Below, in pieces: positions 16,053-24,904 of a DNA stretch of 60,569 bases. Source of the stretch: Lachnospiraceae bacterium (GTDB lineage Bacteria; Bacillota; Clostridia; Lachnospirales; Lachnospiraceae). How positions within the stretch are numbered: position 1 is the first letter of the stretch; each line of letters opens with the position of its first letter. The notes beneath the pieces were generated by a model that made no database searches, was not told where the DNA came from, and was given only the letters and a program-made list of their open reading frames with translations. The translations under genes were made by a program, and so were the position numbers. The stretch spans positions 1 to 60,569 of the forward strand of contig QOUV01000014.1 in the NCBI GenBank assembly GCA_003862155.1, read 5' to 3'.

Positions 16053-18437
16053 TCAGTCCAGTTTCAGGCCCGAGAGCAGGCTGCCGAGATTCGTCCCGAC
16101 ATCGCGGCTGTTACCGCGCTGCCTGTCAGGTCTGTTTGTATTATTTTTTCCACCGCGGTTATTCTTCTTATCAGAATCACGGTGTCTGTTATTTTTATCA
16201 GATTTGCGGGCAGCATTCCGCTTCCCCGAATCGCGGCGGTCGTTTTCACGACGGCCGTTCTGCTTTTCAGCTTTGCCGTTATCAGACTTTTCGGCATCGT
16301 TTTTCATCGTAAGAGAGATTCTGCCCTTCTCCTTGTCGACATCGAGTACCGTTACATCTACTATATCGCCTATACTCAAAACGTCAAGCGGATGTTTGAT
16401 ATGGCGGTTCGATATCTGCGAAATATGAACGAGCCCGTCCTCATGGACTCCGATGTCTACAAATGCTCCGAAATCTACAATATTTCTGACGGTGCCTTTG
16501 AGCTTCATGCCGGGCTTCAGATCGTCCATCGAGAGAACGTCGCTGCGTAAAATCGGTTTCGGCATCTCCTCACGCGGATCACGGCCAGGCTTTTTAAGCT
16601 CTTTGATGATATCTGTAAGTGTAGGAACTCCGATGTCAAGCTTCTCGGCCAGTTCATCTACCGGACCTGTCTTCTTGTCAATATCGGAGAGATTGCCGTT
16701 CTTTAAGTCATCCTCTGTAAATCCGAGAATTCCGAGGAGCTGCTTCGTCTTGTCGTAGGACTCAGGATGGACTCCGGTGTTGTCGAGCGGCTCTTTTCCA
16801 TCGCGGATCCTCAGGAATCCGGCGCACTGCTCGAACGCCTTAGGTCCGAGTCCCTTTACCTTAAGAAGCTCCTGTCTGTCGCCGAAGCTTCCGTTCTCTT
16901 CCCTGTATGTCAGGATATTATTCGAAACGGTCTTCGAGATCCCAGCAACATAGGAAAGAAGCGGAGCCGAGGCTGTATTCACATCGACTCCGACCGAATT
17001 GACAACCGCCTCAACAACTCCAGAGAGAGCCTCCGAGAGTTTCTTCTGGTTCATATCGTGCTGATACTGGCCGACGCCAATGGCCTTCGGGTCAATTTTT
17101 ACAAGCTCGGAGAGCGGATCGATAAGACGGCGGGCCATCGAAGCGGCGCCACGTCCCTCGACATCAAGGTCCGGAAGTTCCTTCGCAGCAAGTTCACTTG
17201 CCGAGTAAACAGAGGCACCCGCCTCATTTACTATAACATACTGAACCGGGCGTGACGCGGATTTTATGATCTCTGCGACAAGTGCCTCGGATTCACGAGA
17301 CGCTGTGCCGTTTCCGAGGGCTATAAGATCTACGGAATATCTATCTATAAGCGAAAGGACCTTCTTTACAGTCCCTGCGGTGTCATTTTTCGGCTTAAAC
17401 GGAAATACCATATCAGTGGTCAGGATCTTTCCGGTCGGGTCGCAGACAGCGAGCTTGCAGCCGTGATTAAATCCCGGGTCCCATCCCAAAACGGTCTTTC
17501 CCGCAATAGGCGGAGCGAGGAGCAGCTGGCGCAGATTAGCTGAAAATACCTTGATAGCGCCATCCTCAGCCATCTCGGTCAGATCACTTCTGATCTCACG
17601 CTCGATAGACGGGGCAATAAGCCTGTCGTAGGCGTCTGAAACCGCGTTTTTAAGTGCAGGAGCGGTGTTCGGATTGTCATTTGTGATGACCTGCTTCTCC
17701 AGATACTTCTTGATGTCATCGACCGGAGCGGTGATCTTTACCGTGAGGAAATCCTCCTTCTCGCCGCGGTTCATCGCAAGAACGCGGTGTCCAGGGATAG
17801 TCGAAACCTTCTCGGAATAGTCATAGTACATCTCATAGACTGAAGGCGCATTCTCCTTCTTCTGAGCTGAGACCATCAGGCCCTCGTCCTTCGTCTTCTC
17901 ACGGATAAAGCTTCTGAAATCGGCGTTATCAGAGATCTCCTCTGCGATAATATCGCAGGCGCCCTGGACAGCATCCTCCGGAACATGAACATCATTTTCC
18001 GGATCGACGTATTTTTCCGCCTCATCATTTAAAGACGTTTTAAGTTCCTGCGCCTTAAGGATCTCAGCCAGCGGCTCGAGTCCGCGCTCTTTCGCGATAG
18101 TCGCACGGGTTCTCCTCTTCGGCTTATAAGGCCTGTAAATATCCTCGACCTCCGCGAGTGTCTGGGCAACATCTATTTTTCTTCTGAGATCATCCGTCAG
18201 CTTTCCGGCCTCTTCAATAGTAGAGAGCACAGTCTGCTTTCTGTCCTCGAGTCCGCGCAGGTACTCAAGACGTTCGCCGAGCACACGGAGTGCGTCGTCG
18301 TCAAGACCTCCTGTAACTTCCTTTCTGTATCTGGCGATGAACGGGATAGTATTCCCCTCATCTAAAAGTTCCACGGCCGCATCGACTTGTGACTTCTTAA
18401 CCTTAAGTTCGTCTGCGATCAGTGCATTAATATCCAT
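16053..18437 (-). CDS. tex: Tex-family RNA-binding transcription accessory protein
   Basis: A 794-residue Tex protein. The order is the N-terminal helical region, the YqgF/RNase H-like domain (VLGWDPGFNHGCKLAV about 325), helix-hairpin-helix repeats (VNTASAPLLSYVAGIS) and an S1 RNA-binding domain (GTVRNIVDFGAFVDIGVHED about 635-705). After the S1 domain a tail of about 75 residues is unusually rich in Arg, Lys, Asn and Asp, an RNA-binding-like low-complexity extension not needed for the fold. The role of Tex in Firmicutes is not fixed; it affects transcription and RNA handling. First gene of the long operon running to the amidase. Confidence 0.93.
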   Translation of the reverse strand: MDINALIADELKVKKSQVDAAVELLDEGNTIPFIARYRKEVTGGLDDDALRVLGERLEYLRGLEDRKQTVLSTIEEAGKLTDDLRRKIDVAQTLAEVEDIYRPYKPKRRTRATIAKERGLEPLAEILKAQELKTSLNDEAEKYVDPENDVHVPEDAVQGACDIIAEEISDNADFRSFIREKTKDEGLMVSAQKKENAPSVYEMYYDYSEKVSTIPGHRVLAMNRGEKEDFLTVKITAPVDDIKKYLEKQVITNDNPNTAPALKNAVSDAYDRLIAPSIEREIRSDLTEMAEDGAIKVFSANLRQLLLAPPIAGKTVLGWDPGFNHGCKLAVCDPTGKILTTDMVFPFKPKNDTAGTVKKVLSLIDRYSVDLIALGNGTASRESEALVAEIIKSASRPVQYVIVNEAGASVYSASELAAKELPDLDVEGRGAASMARRLIDPLSELVKIDPKAIGVGQYQHDMNQKKLSEALSGVVEAVVNSVGVDVNTASAPLLSYVAGISKTVSNNILTYREENGSFGDRQELLKVKGLGPKAFEQCAGFLRIRDGKEPLDNTGVHPESYDKTKQLLGILGFTEDDLKNGNLSDIDKKTGPVDELAEKLDIGVPTLTDIIKELKKPGRDPREEMPKPILRSDVLSMDDLKPGMKLKGTVRNIVDFGAFVDIGVHEDGLVHISQISNRHIKHPLDVLSIGDIVDVTVLDVDKEKGRISLTMKNDAEKSDNGKAEKQNGRRENDRRDSGKRNAARKSDKNNRHRDSDKKNNRGGKNNTNRPDRQRGNSRDVGTNLGSLLSGLKLD

Positions 18438-18505
18438 AAATCTAAACCTTTTCTTCGTCTCTGGAAAAATCCCCCAAAGACATCAATCTTTCTATAATCT
18501 AATAT

Positions 18506-19027
18506 TCAGGCCTTCTCCGGCTCCGGGTAATCCTCGCCAAAAGTCTCAACAGTGACTGTCTTCATGACCTGCGGCTCTACCGGGCGGTCAGACCAGTCAG
18601 TCTCCACCTCGGCAATTTTATTTACAACGTCCATTCCCTCGATGATCCTGCCAAAAGCAGCGTACTCACCGTCGAGATGCGGCGCATCCTTGTGCATAAT
18701 GAAGAACTGGCTTCCGGCCGAATCCGGCATCATCGTCCGCGCCATCGAAAGCACGCCTGCCGTGTGCTTCAGGTCGTTCCTGAATCCGTTTGAATTGAAC
18801 TCGCCCCTGATAGAATATCCCGGGCCGCCGGTTCCGTTGCCCGCAGGATCTCCGCCCTGCAGCATAAATCCATTTATGACTCTGTGAAAACCAAGTCCAT
18901 CGTAAAAGCCCTTCTTTATAAGGCTTATGAAATTATTCACTGTATTCGGCGCGATCTCGGGATAAAGCTCCGCCTTCATCACGCTTCCATCCTCCATAGT
19001 TATAGTAACAACCGGGTTCTGTGCCAT
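18506..19027 (-). CDS. ppiB: Cyclophilin-type peptidyl-prolyl cis-trans isomerase
   Basis: A 173-residue cytoplasmic cyclophilin that speeds proline isomerisation in protein folding. Active-site residues are visible: FHRVINGFMLQGGDP (Arg and Phe), GSQFFIMH (Gln-Phe) and LDGEYAAFGRI. No signal peptide. The start is the ATG at 19027, which has a GGAGG site; the longer reading to 19054 would start within the leader. It has its own promoter at 19066-19094. It may run into tex 68 bases downstream. Confidence 0.95.
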   Translation of the reverse strand: MAQNPVVTITMEDGSVMKAELYPEIAPNTVNNFISLIKKGFYDGLGFHRVINGFMLQGGDPAGNGTGGPGYSIRGEFNSNGFRNDLKHTAGVLSMARTMMPDSAGSQFFIMHKDAPHLDGEYAAFGRIIEGMDVVNKIAEVETDWSDRPVEPQVMKTVTVETFGEDYPEPEKA

Positions 19028-19065
19028 CTGTATTTCCTCCTGTAAAAAATTCAATAGGCCTATAT

Positions 19066-19094
19066 ATTATAGAATAATTTTATAATTTACTCAA
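19066..19094 (-). promoter_or_regulatory. ppiB promoter
   Basis: TTGAGT (19094-19089), 17-base spacer, perfect TATAAT (19071-19066) on the minus strand; start near 19059. Confidence 0.75.
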
Positions 19095-19138
19095 CCACTT
19101 TATAATTGGTCCCGCCCTTGATTTTTTGCTCTTTTTCC

Positions 19139-19167
19139 TTGTTTGAAGATCGATAATCATTTACAAT
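19139..19167 (+). promoter_or_regulatory. Promoter of the GntR regulator
   Basis: TTGTTT (19139-19144), 17 bases, TACAAT (19162-19167). Start near 19174. It is divergent from the ppiB promoter. It shows that the upstream TTG at 19143 cannot be the start codon, because it lies inside the -35. Confidence 0.55.
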
Positions 19168-19205
19168 TATATCGTAATTTTCAATCTGCAAAGGAGCTGA
19201 TAACC

Positions 19206-19862
19206 GTGGAAAAAGGTAACCTTAATGATGTTGCTTATCAAAAAATGCTTGAAATGCTGATAAATGGCCATTTCCAGCCGGATACCATCTATTCTGAGAG
19301 ACAGATCAGCGCCCGGATCGGCGTCTCCCGGACGCCTTTTCACACTGCTCTTGTCCGTCTTGAGCGGGAAGGCTATGTGGACATCCTTCCGAGCCGCGGT
19401 TTCCAGCTTCATCACATCACTGAAAAAGAAATGCGGGGCATCTATGACATGCGCTGCGCCATAGAATTTTACTGCTGCAGCATTCTGATGCAGGACTACC
19501 ATGCGAAAGCCTCCAGTGCAGTCGACATGATAAAAGCCATGGAAAAGAATCTCGGCAGCCAGGAGGAGATTTACCGCACTTCAGGAAATATCCCGGATTT
19601 TAATAATTTTGATTATGAATTTCATGCCTGTCCGATCCGCTATATCGACCAGCGGGATTTCACTGATATTTTCAAGCGCTACACGTTCTGGATTTTAAAT
19701 CTTTCCGCGCGCTCCCTCAAAACCAGTGGACGAATGCCGATTGCATTAAAAGAGCACAGGGCGGTTCTCGAAGCGATAAAAGAAAATGATCTCACAGCAC
19801 TCTACAATGCTGAAAGAGATCACTTCAATAATGCGTTCCAGATCAATAAGGCGTTCGCATGA
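19206..19862 (+). CDS. GntR-family transcription regulator with FCD ligand domain
   Basis: A 218-residue FadR-subfamily regulator. Residues 5-70 form the winged helix (SERQISARIGVSRTPFHTAL); the rest is an all-helical FCD domain with metal-type His residues in DYEFHACPI, KEHRAVLEAI and RDHFNNAF. FCD regulators bind small organic acids. The start is taken as GTG at 19206, nine bases after AAGGAG. It converges on the sugar-acid kinase and dehydrogenase genes, whose promoter carries a TGGTATACC-type palindrome typical of FadR-family operators, so it is probably their repressor. Confidence 0.88.
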   Translation: MEKGNLNDVAYQKMLEMLINGHFQPDTIYSERQISARIGVSRTPFHTALVRLEREGYVDILPSRGFQLHHITEKEMRGIYDMRCAIEFYCCSILMQDYHAKASSAVDMIKAMEKNLGSQEEIYRTSGNIPDFNNFDYEFHACPIRYIDQRDFTDIFKRYTFWILNLSARSLKTSGRMPIALKEHRAVLEAIKENDLTALYNAERDHFNNAFQINKAFA

Positions 19863-19877
19863 ATATCCAGATAAAAG

Positions 19878-19920
19878 AGCCAGGCACAGTCCGAATTTCC
19901 GGACTGCACCTGGCTTTTTA
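19878..19920 (+). terminator. Terminator between gntR and the sugar-acid kinase
   Basis: A long stem of 15-16 bp (AGCCAGGCACAGTCCG against CGGACTGCACCTGGCT with one bulge), followed by TTTTTAT on the plus strand. The left flank carries AAAA, so it may serve both converging genes. Confidence 0.85.
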
Positions 19921-19945
19921 TAATGAGAGTAGTCTTATTACCTGA

Positions 19946-21382
19946 TTATTTCCCCATCAAAACTTCAGTTGCCTGGCGAAGTGTATCTGCATCTCCGACA
20001 TTTCCCGGAAAGATGACATATGGCGTCATCGGGAACCTGCTCTCCGCGCCGGTCTGCCATACCGGAATGCCCGGCTCGATCTGACCGAGGACATTTGCAC
20101 GCTTAACCTTGAGAGCCTTTGTGCCGACGTCACTCGATGTGATTCCACCCTTTGCGATAACGAATGCAGGTGTGACAGAGAGTCTTCCTACCAGCGACTG
20201 AACAGCGTCTGAAATGCGAACCGAAAGCCTCAGTTCATCTTCCTTGTCGCCTGTGTCTGCAGTGATAAGAGTTCTTGTCGTGTAGCAGCAGACTGTCTTT
20301 CCTGCGCGGATATTTTTCTCCTCGAGAGCAATGCAGCGGTCCACTTCTTCTGCAAATGCAGCTTCATCTTTTACAAGAGTCGCATTGAGTTCGATGAACT
20401 CGATATCTTTGATTTTTTTAAGCTCCTCGACCTGTTTAGTAGTCTTTTCGGTGTGAGAGCCGACAACTATCACGCCGCCATTTGTCGTCTCATTGACAAC
20501 CATCTGCTTCCTCGTAAGAAGCGGCTGGTCTGTGACACCGCCCATAACCTTGACGATTGCTGCGGCTGTGCGGAACATGAAAAGCTTTCCCTTTGCCATC
20601 GCACGGTAAAGTGCCACGCAGAATACCTTGACGTCCGCGTAGCCGATGGCGTTTACGATGATCTTGTTAAAATCCCTGACTGCCATCAGCTGCGACTCGA
20701 TCTTGTCAATATCCATGTTGTGAATATCTTCAAGTGAAATGCAGGTGACGTCAGCGGCCTTGTACTCACCACCGGTCTTCTCCTCGACATACTCAGGCAT
20801 CGTGGCAGCCTTGTAGCCGAAAGTCCTGTCCTTCGCAAACTCGGTTTCATTTGCAGGGATCAGCTCATCGCCATATTTTACATAGTGAACATTGTCAATC
20901 GTGAAACGTCCGCCCTCTTTAAAAAACGGGCACAGTATCTCCCCGTCGATGGTCCTGCCGGTATTTTTTTCATATGCTTCTTTTAAAAGCAGCGTCTCAA
21001 GCGGGTAGTGTCCGCGGAGCGTACTGTCGCTTCTGCTGATAAAAATGTACTCACGTCCGGTCTCTTTGGCAACCCGATCGACAACAGCGGCAATTTCCTT
21101 ATGAGCCTTTGTCGTCTGCTCCGCCGTAAAGCCGCGGGAATTTGTCAGAATATAGAAGAGGTTGTTTTTCTCCTCGAAACCTGCCTTTACGCTGTCGTGA
21201 TCCCAGTTTGTGTAAACTGAAATGTCGTGAACTGTCTGGACGCCGGTCGGGTCGTCGTCTAAGACTACGATCTTCTTGTTGTTCGCAGCGATCTCCTTAT
21301 TTAAAAGAGCGTCGATCTTCTCTTCGTCGATTTTTTTATATTTTTTAAAAACATCTGTCGTCAAATGCATGGTAGGCCTCAT
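19946..21382 (-). CDS. Four-carbon acid sugar kinase family protein (DUF1537)
   Basis: A 478-residue kinase of the OtnK/DtnK family, which phosphorylates four-carbon sugar acids (threonate, erythronate or their 3-oxo forms) with ATP. The N-terminal substrate domain shows VLDDDPTGVQTVHD, LTNSRGFTAE and RSDSTLRGHYPLE; the C-terminal nucleotide domain shows FVIAKGGITSSDV and GNVGDADTLRQ. Length is at the long end of the family. The start overlaps the stop of the dehydrogenase gene (ATGA); an ATG four codons on is an alternative. With the dehydrogenase it would oxidise then phosphorylate a tetronate; the aldolase usually needed (OtnC) is not in this window. Confidence 0.88.
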   Translation of the reverse strand: MRPTMHLTTDVFKKYKKIDEEKIDALLNKEIAANNKKIVVLDDDPTGVQTVHDISVYTNWDHDSVKAGFEEKNNLFYILTNSRGFTAEQTTKAHKEIAAVVDRVAKETGREYIFISRSDSTLRGHYPLETLLLKEAYEKNTGRTIDGEILCPFFKEGGRFTIDNVHYVKYGDELIPANETEFAKDRTFGYKAATMPEYVEEKTGGEYKAADVTCISLEDIHNMDIDKIESQLMAVRDFNKIIVNAIGYADVKVFCVALYRAMAKGKLFMFRTAAAIVKVMGGVTDQPLLTRKQMVVNETTNGGVIVVGSHTEKTTKQVEELKKIKDIEFIELNATLVKDEAAFAEEVDRCIALEEKNIRAGKTVCCYTTRTLITADTGDKEDELRLSVRISDAVQSLVGRLSVTPAFVIAKGGITSSDVGTKALKVKRANVLGQIEPGIPVWQTGAESRFPMTPYVIFPGNVGDADTLRQATEVLMGK

Positions 21383-22269
21383 TTCTCTGGACTTTTTACT
21401 TCGCAGTCAGCTAATTTTTCAAAATACTGCACGATGCCGCCGTGGTCGTCGTTCATATGTCCATGGACCTTAAGCGTCTGGAGGATCTCATAGAGCTGAG
21501 CGGTGTAAGGAACAGGAACGTCCAGCGCGTGAGCTGCATTGACGCAGTTTTTTATATCCTTGTGGTTGATGCGGATCGGGCCGCCAGGTTTGAAATCGCG
21601 GGCCAGGATTTTCGGGATCTTCTGATCCATAACGGCGCTGCCTGCAAGGCCGCCTTTAATCGCCTGATAAACCTTCGCAGGATCGGCGCCGGCCTTTGTT
21701 GCAAAAACATAAGCCTCTGAAACAACGGCGATCGTGTTGTTTACGATCATCTGGTTGCAGAGCTTTGTGGTAGAACCGCTGCCGCTGGGTCCGATCAGAA
21801 TTGCTGAAGATCCTAAGATATCGAAAACCGGCTTCATGCGGTTGAAGTCCTCTTCGTCGCCACCTGCCATGATCGCGAGCGTCCCGGCAATGGCACCAGT
21901 CTCGCCGCCTGAAACAGGGGCATCAACAAAGGCAACGCCCTGCTCTTTCAGCTTCTTATAGCAGACCTGCGACTCTGTCGGAAGAACTGAGCTCATATCG
22001 CATACAATCGACCCCTTCTTCAATGTGCCTGCAACGCCATTCTCGCCGAAAAGAATCGACTGAACGATCTGGCCATTCGGAACCATCGTAATGACAATCG
22101 GGCACTCGGCGCCGATCGTCGCATAATCGGCCTCCTTCGCACCGGCCTCAACAACATCCTTTACAGCCTCCGCATTCAGATCAGTGGCGTAAACCTCAAC
22201 ACCGGCCTTCAGAAGATTCTTCGTCATCGGGCGACCCATAATTCCAAGTCCAATAAAACCTACTCTCAT
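21379..22269 (-). CDS. 2-hydroxyacid dehydrogenase of the GarR/LtnD (beta-hydroxyacid) family
   Basis: A 296-residue NAD(P)-dependent beta-hydroxyacid dehydrogenase. Signs: Rossmann GFIGLGIMGRPMTKNLL, DAPVSGGETGA substrate loop and the catalytic Lys in TTKLCNQMIVNN. The family includes tartronate semialdehyde reductase (GarR) and L-threonate dehydrogenase (LtnD). Its coupling to a four-carbon acid sugar kinase favours an LtnD-like role in tetronate breakdown, but GarR is not excluded. AAGGAG precedes the ATG; it is the first gene of the pair, with a strong promoter that carries a GntR-type operator. Confidence 0.88.
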   Translation of the reverse strand: MRVGFIGLGIMGRPMTKNLLKAGVEVYATDLNAEAVKDVVEAGAKEADYATIGAECPIVITMVPNGQIVQSILFGENGVAGTLKKGSIVCDMSSVLPTESQVCYKKLKEQGVAFVDAPVSGGETGAIAGTLAIMAGGDEEDFNRMKPVFDILGSSAILIGPSGSGSTTKLCNQMIVNNTIAVVSEAYVFATKAGADPAKVYQAIKGGLAGSAVMDQKIPKILARDFKPGGPIRINHKDIKNCVNAAHALDVPVPYTAQLYEILQTLKVHGHMNDDHGGIVQYFEKLADCEVKSPEK

Positions 22270-22325
22270 TTAAATGCTCCTTCCGAGAATAAATATGGAA
22301 ATCTCTATCTTTCATTAACAAGCTC

Positions 22326-22354
22326 ATTATATGGCATACCGGTATACCAGTCAA
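22326..22354 (-). promoter_or_regulatory. Promoter of the dehydrogenase-kinase operon
   Basis: TTGACT (22354-22349), exactly 17 bases, TATAAT (22331-22326) on the minus strand; start near 22319. Confidence 0.85.
22332..22349. promoter_or_regulatory. Putative GntR/FadR-type operator
   Basis: TGGCATACC-GGTATACCA is an 18-bp palindrome with one mismatch that fills the promoter spacer. FCD-type GntR proteins commonly bind GTATAC-like half sites, so the nearby regulator at 19206-19862 is the obvious candidate. Confidence 0.65.
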
Positions 22355-22375
22355 GTAGCAATAATGCACAAAAAA

Positions 22376-22456
22376 TGGGACAGAAGGGACGGTTCTTTTT
22401 GTCCCAAAATCTGACAATTCTGATTTTGGGACAAAAAGAACCGTCCCCGGTGACCC
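22376..22456. repeat. REP-like element pair after lon
   Basis: Two opposed copies of the GGGAC...GGTTCTTTTTGTCCC element (22378-22406 and 22428-22455) form a large hairpin. Read from the lon side, the element begins at the base after the lon stop codon. It probably also acts as a terminator. Confidence 0.85.
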
Positions 22457-22457
22457 A

Positions 22458-24767
22458 TTATTTGTTGTTCTGAAGCGATGGATTCTCGACTGGTATATTC
22501 AGTGCGTTGAGAACATCCGTCACCTGTTTTACTGGGGTGATCTCGAGGTTGTCTTTGACTTCCTGCGCCACGTCGCGGAGATCCTCCATGTTTTCCTCTG
22601 GAATGAAGACGTGCTTGACTCCTGATCTCTGGGCAGCCATCAGCTTCTCAGGAAGACCGCCAATCGGGTTGACTGAACCGTTCAGCGAAACTTCACCGGT
22701 CATTGCTACCTGAGGGGTAACAGCTGTGCCTGTGACGAGAGATGCAAGCGCCGTTGTAAGAGTAATTCCTGCAGAAGGTCCATCCTTAGGCGTCGAGCCG
22801 TCAGGTACATGAATATGGATATCACTCTTTTCGAGGAGCTTGATCTTCGAAGGGTACATAGCTTTGACGAGGGAAAGGGCGATCGTAGCCGATTCCTTCA
22901 TCACGTCGCCGAGCTGGCCAGTGATCGTGAGCTTTCCGGTGCCTTTAGTCATAAGAGACTCAATGTAGAGGATCGTGCCTCCGACCTGAGTCCATGCGAG
23001 ACCGGTAATAATACCAGGCCTGCCCTCTTCCTTGACTTTATCCTGATGAAGCGGATGCATATCAAGATAATCACGAAGCTCGTCCTTGTGGACAGTGACG
23101 CTTGATTCCCCAGATTCGATCTTTACAGCGGCAATACGGCAGAGCGTGTCGATGCGCTTCTTCAAGCCTCTGACGCCGCCTTCCATAGTATAATCCGAGA
23201 TGATCGTCTCAATGGCGTCATCATCAATAGAGAGCTTGTCCTTAGGAATTCCAGCCTTCTCAAAAGCCTTTGGGATCAGGTGATCCTTGGCAATATGCTC
23301 CTTTTCAATAGGAGTATAACCTTGGAACTGGATGACCTCCATACGGTTAAGAAGAGGAGCCGGAATAGTATCGAGCGTATTTGCTGTGCAGATGAAAAGA
23401 ACATCCGACAGGTCGTACGGAACATTCATATAGTGATCGGTGAAGCTGTTGTTCTGCTCAGGGTCTAAGACCTCGAGGAGAGCCGAAGCAGGATCGCCGT
23501 TGTAAGATTCAGAGAGCTTGTCGATCTCATCTAAGACCAATACAGGATTCGAAACGCCTGACTTGTGGATCGCATCCATGATACGGCCCGGCATAGCTCC
23601 CACATATGTACGTCTGTGACCTCTGATCTCAGCTTCGTCGCGGACACCGCCAAGGGCAACTCTTACATATTTCCTGCCGAGCGCACGCGCGATGCTCTTT
23701 CCGATAGAAGTTTTACCAGTACCAGGGGCACCTACGAAAAGAAGAATAGAACCGGCCTGCTGATTCTTCAGGTTCATCACGGCAATCTGCTGGATGATCC
23801 TGTCTTTGACTTTTTTCAGACCGTAATGATCCTCGTCAAGAACAGCTCTGGCCTCTTTCAGATCAATATGTTTTGGCTCTTCCTTTTTCCAGGAAAGAGT
23901 CGTCACGAAATCAAGGTAATCATAGAGCATGCCATATTCAGGAGAATTCTTGCCCTCCTGTTTCAGCCTGCCAAGAACCTTCTCGGCTTCCTTCTTGGCA
24001 TCCTCGTTCATGCCGTTGTCCTTAAGAGCGATCTCGAACTTTCTGATATCCGAAACGTTCTCAGGGTGCATGTCATCGAGCTCTTTCTGCAGATAATCGA
24101 TCTGCTTCTTCAGAGCTGACTCACGGTAAATTTTCTGGTAATCAGCTTCCTGGGCGTTCGCAGCCTCATTGCCAATATTCGTCATCTCGATGTTCTCATA
24201 GATCATCTTCTCCATCATATCGAGACGCTTGGCCTTCGAATCCTCTTCGAGGATCCTGTACCTGTCCTCCGCAGAATTAAAAAGCCACGGGCTCATGGCC
24301 GCAGCGATCTCCGACATCGAGTTGAACTGTGCGATATAGCCCCTGCTCAGATTGCCGTACTGCGAATTTGAAAAATAGCCGATCATCGCCTGCTTGACCT
24401 TGTCAAGTCTGGCTCTCTCATCATCAGGATTTACATCCTCGCCCGGAGTGTCCTCACGGCGCGTAGCGGTGACATTTATCGTGTGATCTGCAAAAATAGT
24501 AATATCGGTAATATCGGCTCTCTTCTTCGTTCTGATCACAATGTAGCCCTGCTCAGAATTGATCTCGGTAACAATACCCGAGACGCCGATCGGATAGATA
24601 TCGTCTTCTGTGATCTCTTCCCTCTTCTTCGCAGACTTTAGAGCTGCAATGATGAGCCTCTCCTGGTTCTCAGGCTCCTTGCCAGTCATCTGCGTAAACG
24701 CCTGCGTCTGGAGATACAGGTTCGTCTCAGGGATAAGCATCACGTTATATAAAGGCAAAACTGTCAT
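22458..24767 (-). CDS. lon: ATP-dependent Lon protease
   Basis: A 769-residue LonA protease, which degrades misfolded and short-lived proteins. Domains in order: N-terminal substrate domain (from LPLYNVMLIPETNLYL), coiled linker, AAA+ module with Walker A GAPGTGKTSIGKS near 350 and Walker B LVLDEIDKL, and the protease domain with the Ser in KDGPSAGITL near 665 and the Lys in EKLMAAQRSG near 707. The start is the ATG at 24767 with GGAGGG eight bases ahead; an in-frame ATG at 24809 lies inside the CIRCE operator and has no ribosome site. Heat-shock control by HrcA is evident from the CIRCE in the leader. Confidence 0.95.
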   Translation of the reverse strand: MTVLPLYNVMLIPETNLYLQTQAFTQMTGKEPENQERLIIAALKSAKKREEITEDDIYPIGVSGIVTEINSEQGYIVIRTKKRADITDITIFADHTINVTATRREDTPGEDVNPDDERARLDKVKQAMIGYFSNSQYGNLSRGYIAQFNSMSEIAAAMSPWLFNSAEDRYRILEEDSKAKRLDMMEKMIYENIEMTNIGNEAANAQEADYQKIYRESALKKQIDYLQKELDDMHPENVSDIRKFEIALKDNGMNEDAKKEAEKVLGRLKQEGKNSPEYGMLYDYLDFVTTLSWKKEEPKHIDLKEARAVLDEDHYGLKKVKDRIIQQIAVMNLKNQQAGSILLFVGAPGTGKTSIGKSIARALGRKYVRVALGGVRDEAEIRGHRRTYVGAMPGRIMDAIHKSGVSNPVLVLDEIDKLSESYNGDPASALLEVLDPEQNNSFTDHYMNVPYDLSDVLFICTANTLDTIPAPLLNRMEVIQFQGYTPIEKEHIAKDHLIPKAFEKAGIPKDKLSIDDDAIETIISDYTMEGGVRGLKKRIDTLCRIAAVKIESGESSVTVHKDELRDYLDMHPLHQDKVKEEGRPGIITGLAWTQVGGTILYIESLMTKGTGKLTITGQLGDVMKESATIALSLVKAMYPSKIKLLEKSDIHIHVPDGSTPKDGPSAGITLTTALASLVTGTAVTPQVAMTGEVSLNGSVNPIGGLPEKLMAAQRSGVKHVFIPEENMEDLRDVAQEVKDNLEITPVKQVTDVLNALNIPVENPSLQNNK

Positions 24768-24798
24768 ATCTTGTTCCCTCCTTCGTCCAAAATTGCTG

Positions 24799-24825
24799 TT
24801 AGCAGTCATTTCGTTCGAGTGCTAA
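24799..24825. promoter_or_regulatory. CIRCE operator of lon
   Basis: TTAGCAGTC-N9-GAGTGCTAA, one base from consensus (TTAGCACTC-N9-GAGTGCTAA). It lies just downstream of the predicted start of lon transcription, where HrcA binding would block elongation, and also within the mRNA leader. Confidence 0.88.
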
Positions 24826-24840
24826 TTAGATTGTACGCAA

Positions 24841-24869
24841 ATAATACCACCCTATTTATCATATGTCAA
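24841..24869 (-). promoter_or_regulatory. lon promoter
   Basis: TTGACA (24869-24864), 17 bases, TATTAT (24846-24841) on the minus strand; start near 24834. The CIRCE then covers about +9 to +35. Confidence 0.8.
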
Positions 24870-24889
24870 TAGGAAATTTGTGTAAATTA

Positions 24890-24898
24890 TGTTAAAAT
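24890..24898 (+). promoter_or_regulatory. Extended -10 promoter of the histidine phosphatase; possible leaderless mRNA
   Basis: TGTTAAAAT fits an extended -10 (TGn-TAAAAT). Its 3' end is seven bases before the A of the start codon at 24905, so transcription would begin at or next to the ATG. No Shine-Dalgarno is visible. Confidence 0.5.
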
Positions 24899-24904
24899 AT
24901 CCAT

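Noticed and set aside
16026-16550. Plus-strand frame of about 174 codons opposite tex
   Set aside because: Lies wholly opposite the conserved S1 domain and tail of tex; no family, no ribosome site.
19143-19205. Upstream TTG start for the GntR regulator
   Set aside because: The TTG is inside the -35 box and lacks a ribosome site; GTG at 19206 has AAGGAG at the right distance.
24768-24809. Upstream ATG start for lon
   Set aside because: It falls in the CIRCE operator with no ribosome site; the ATG at 24767 has GGAGGG.
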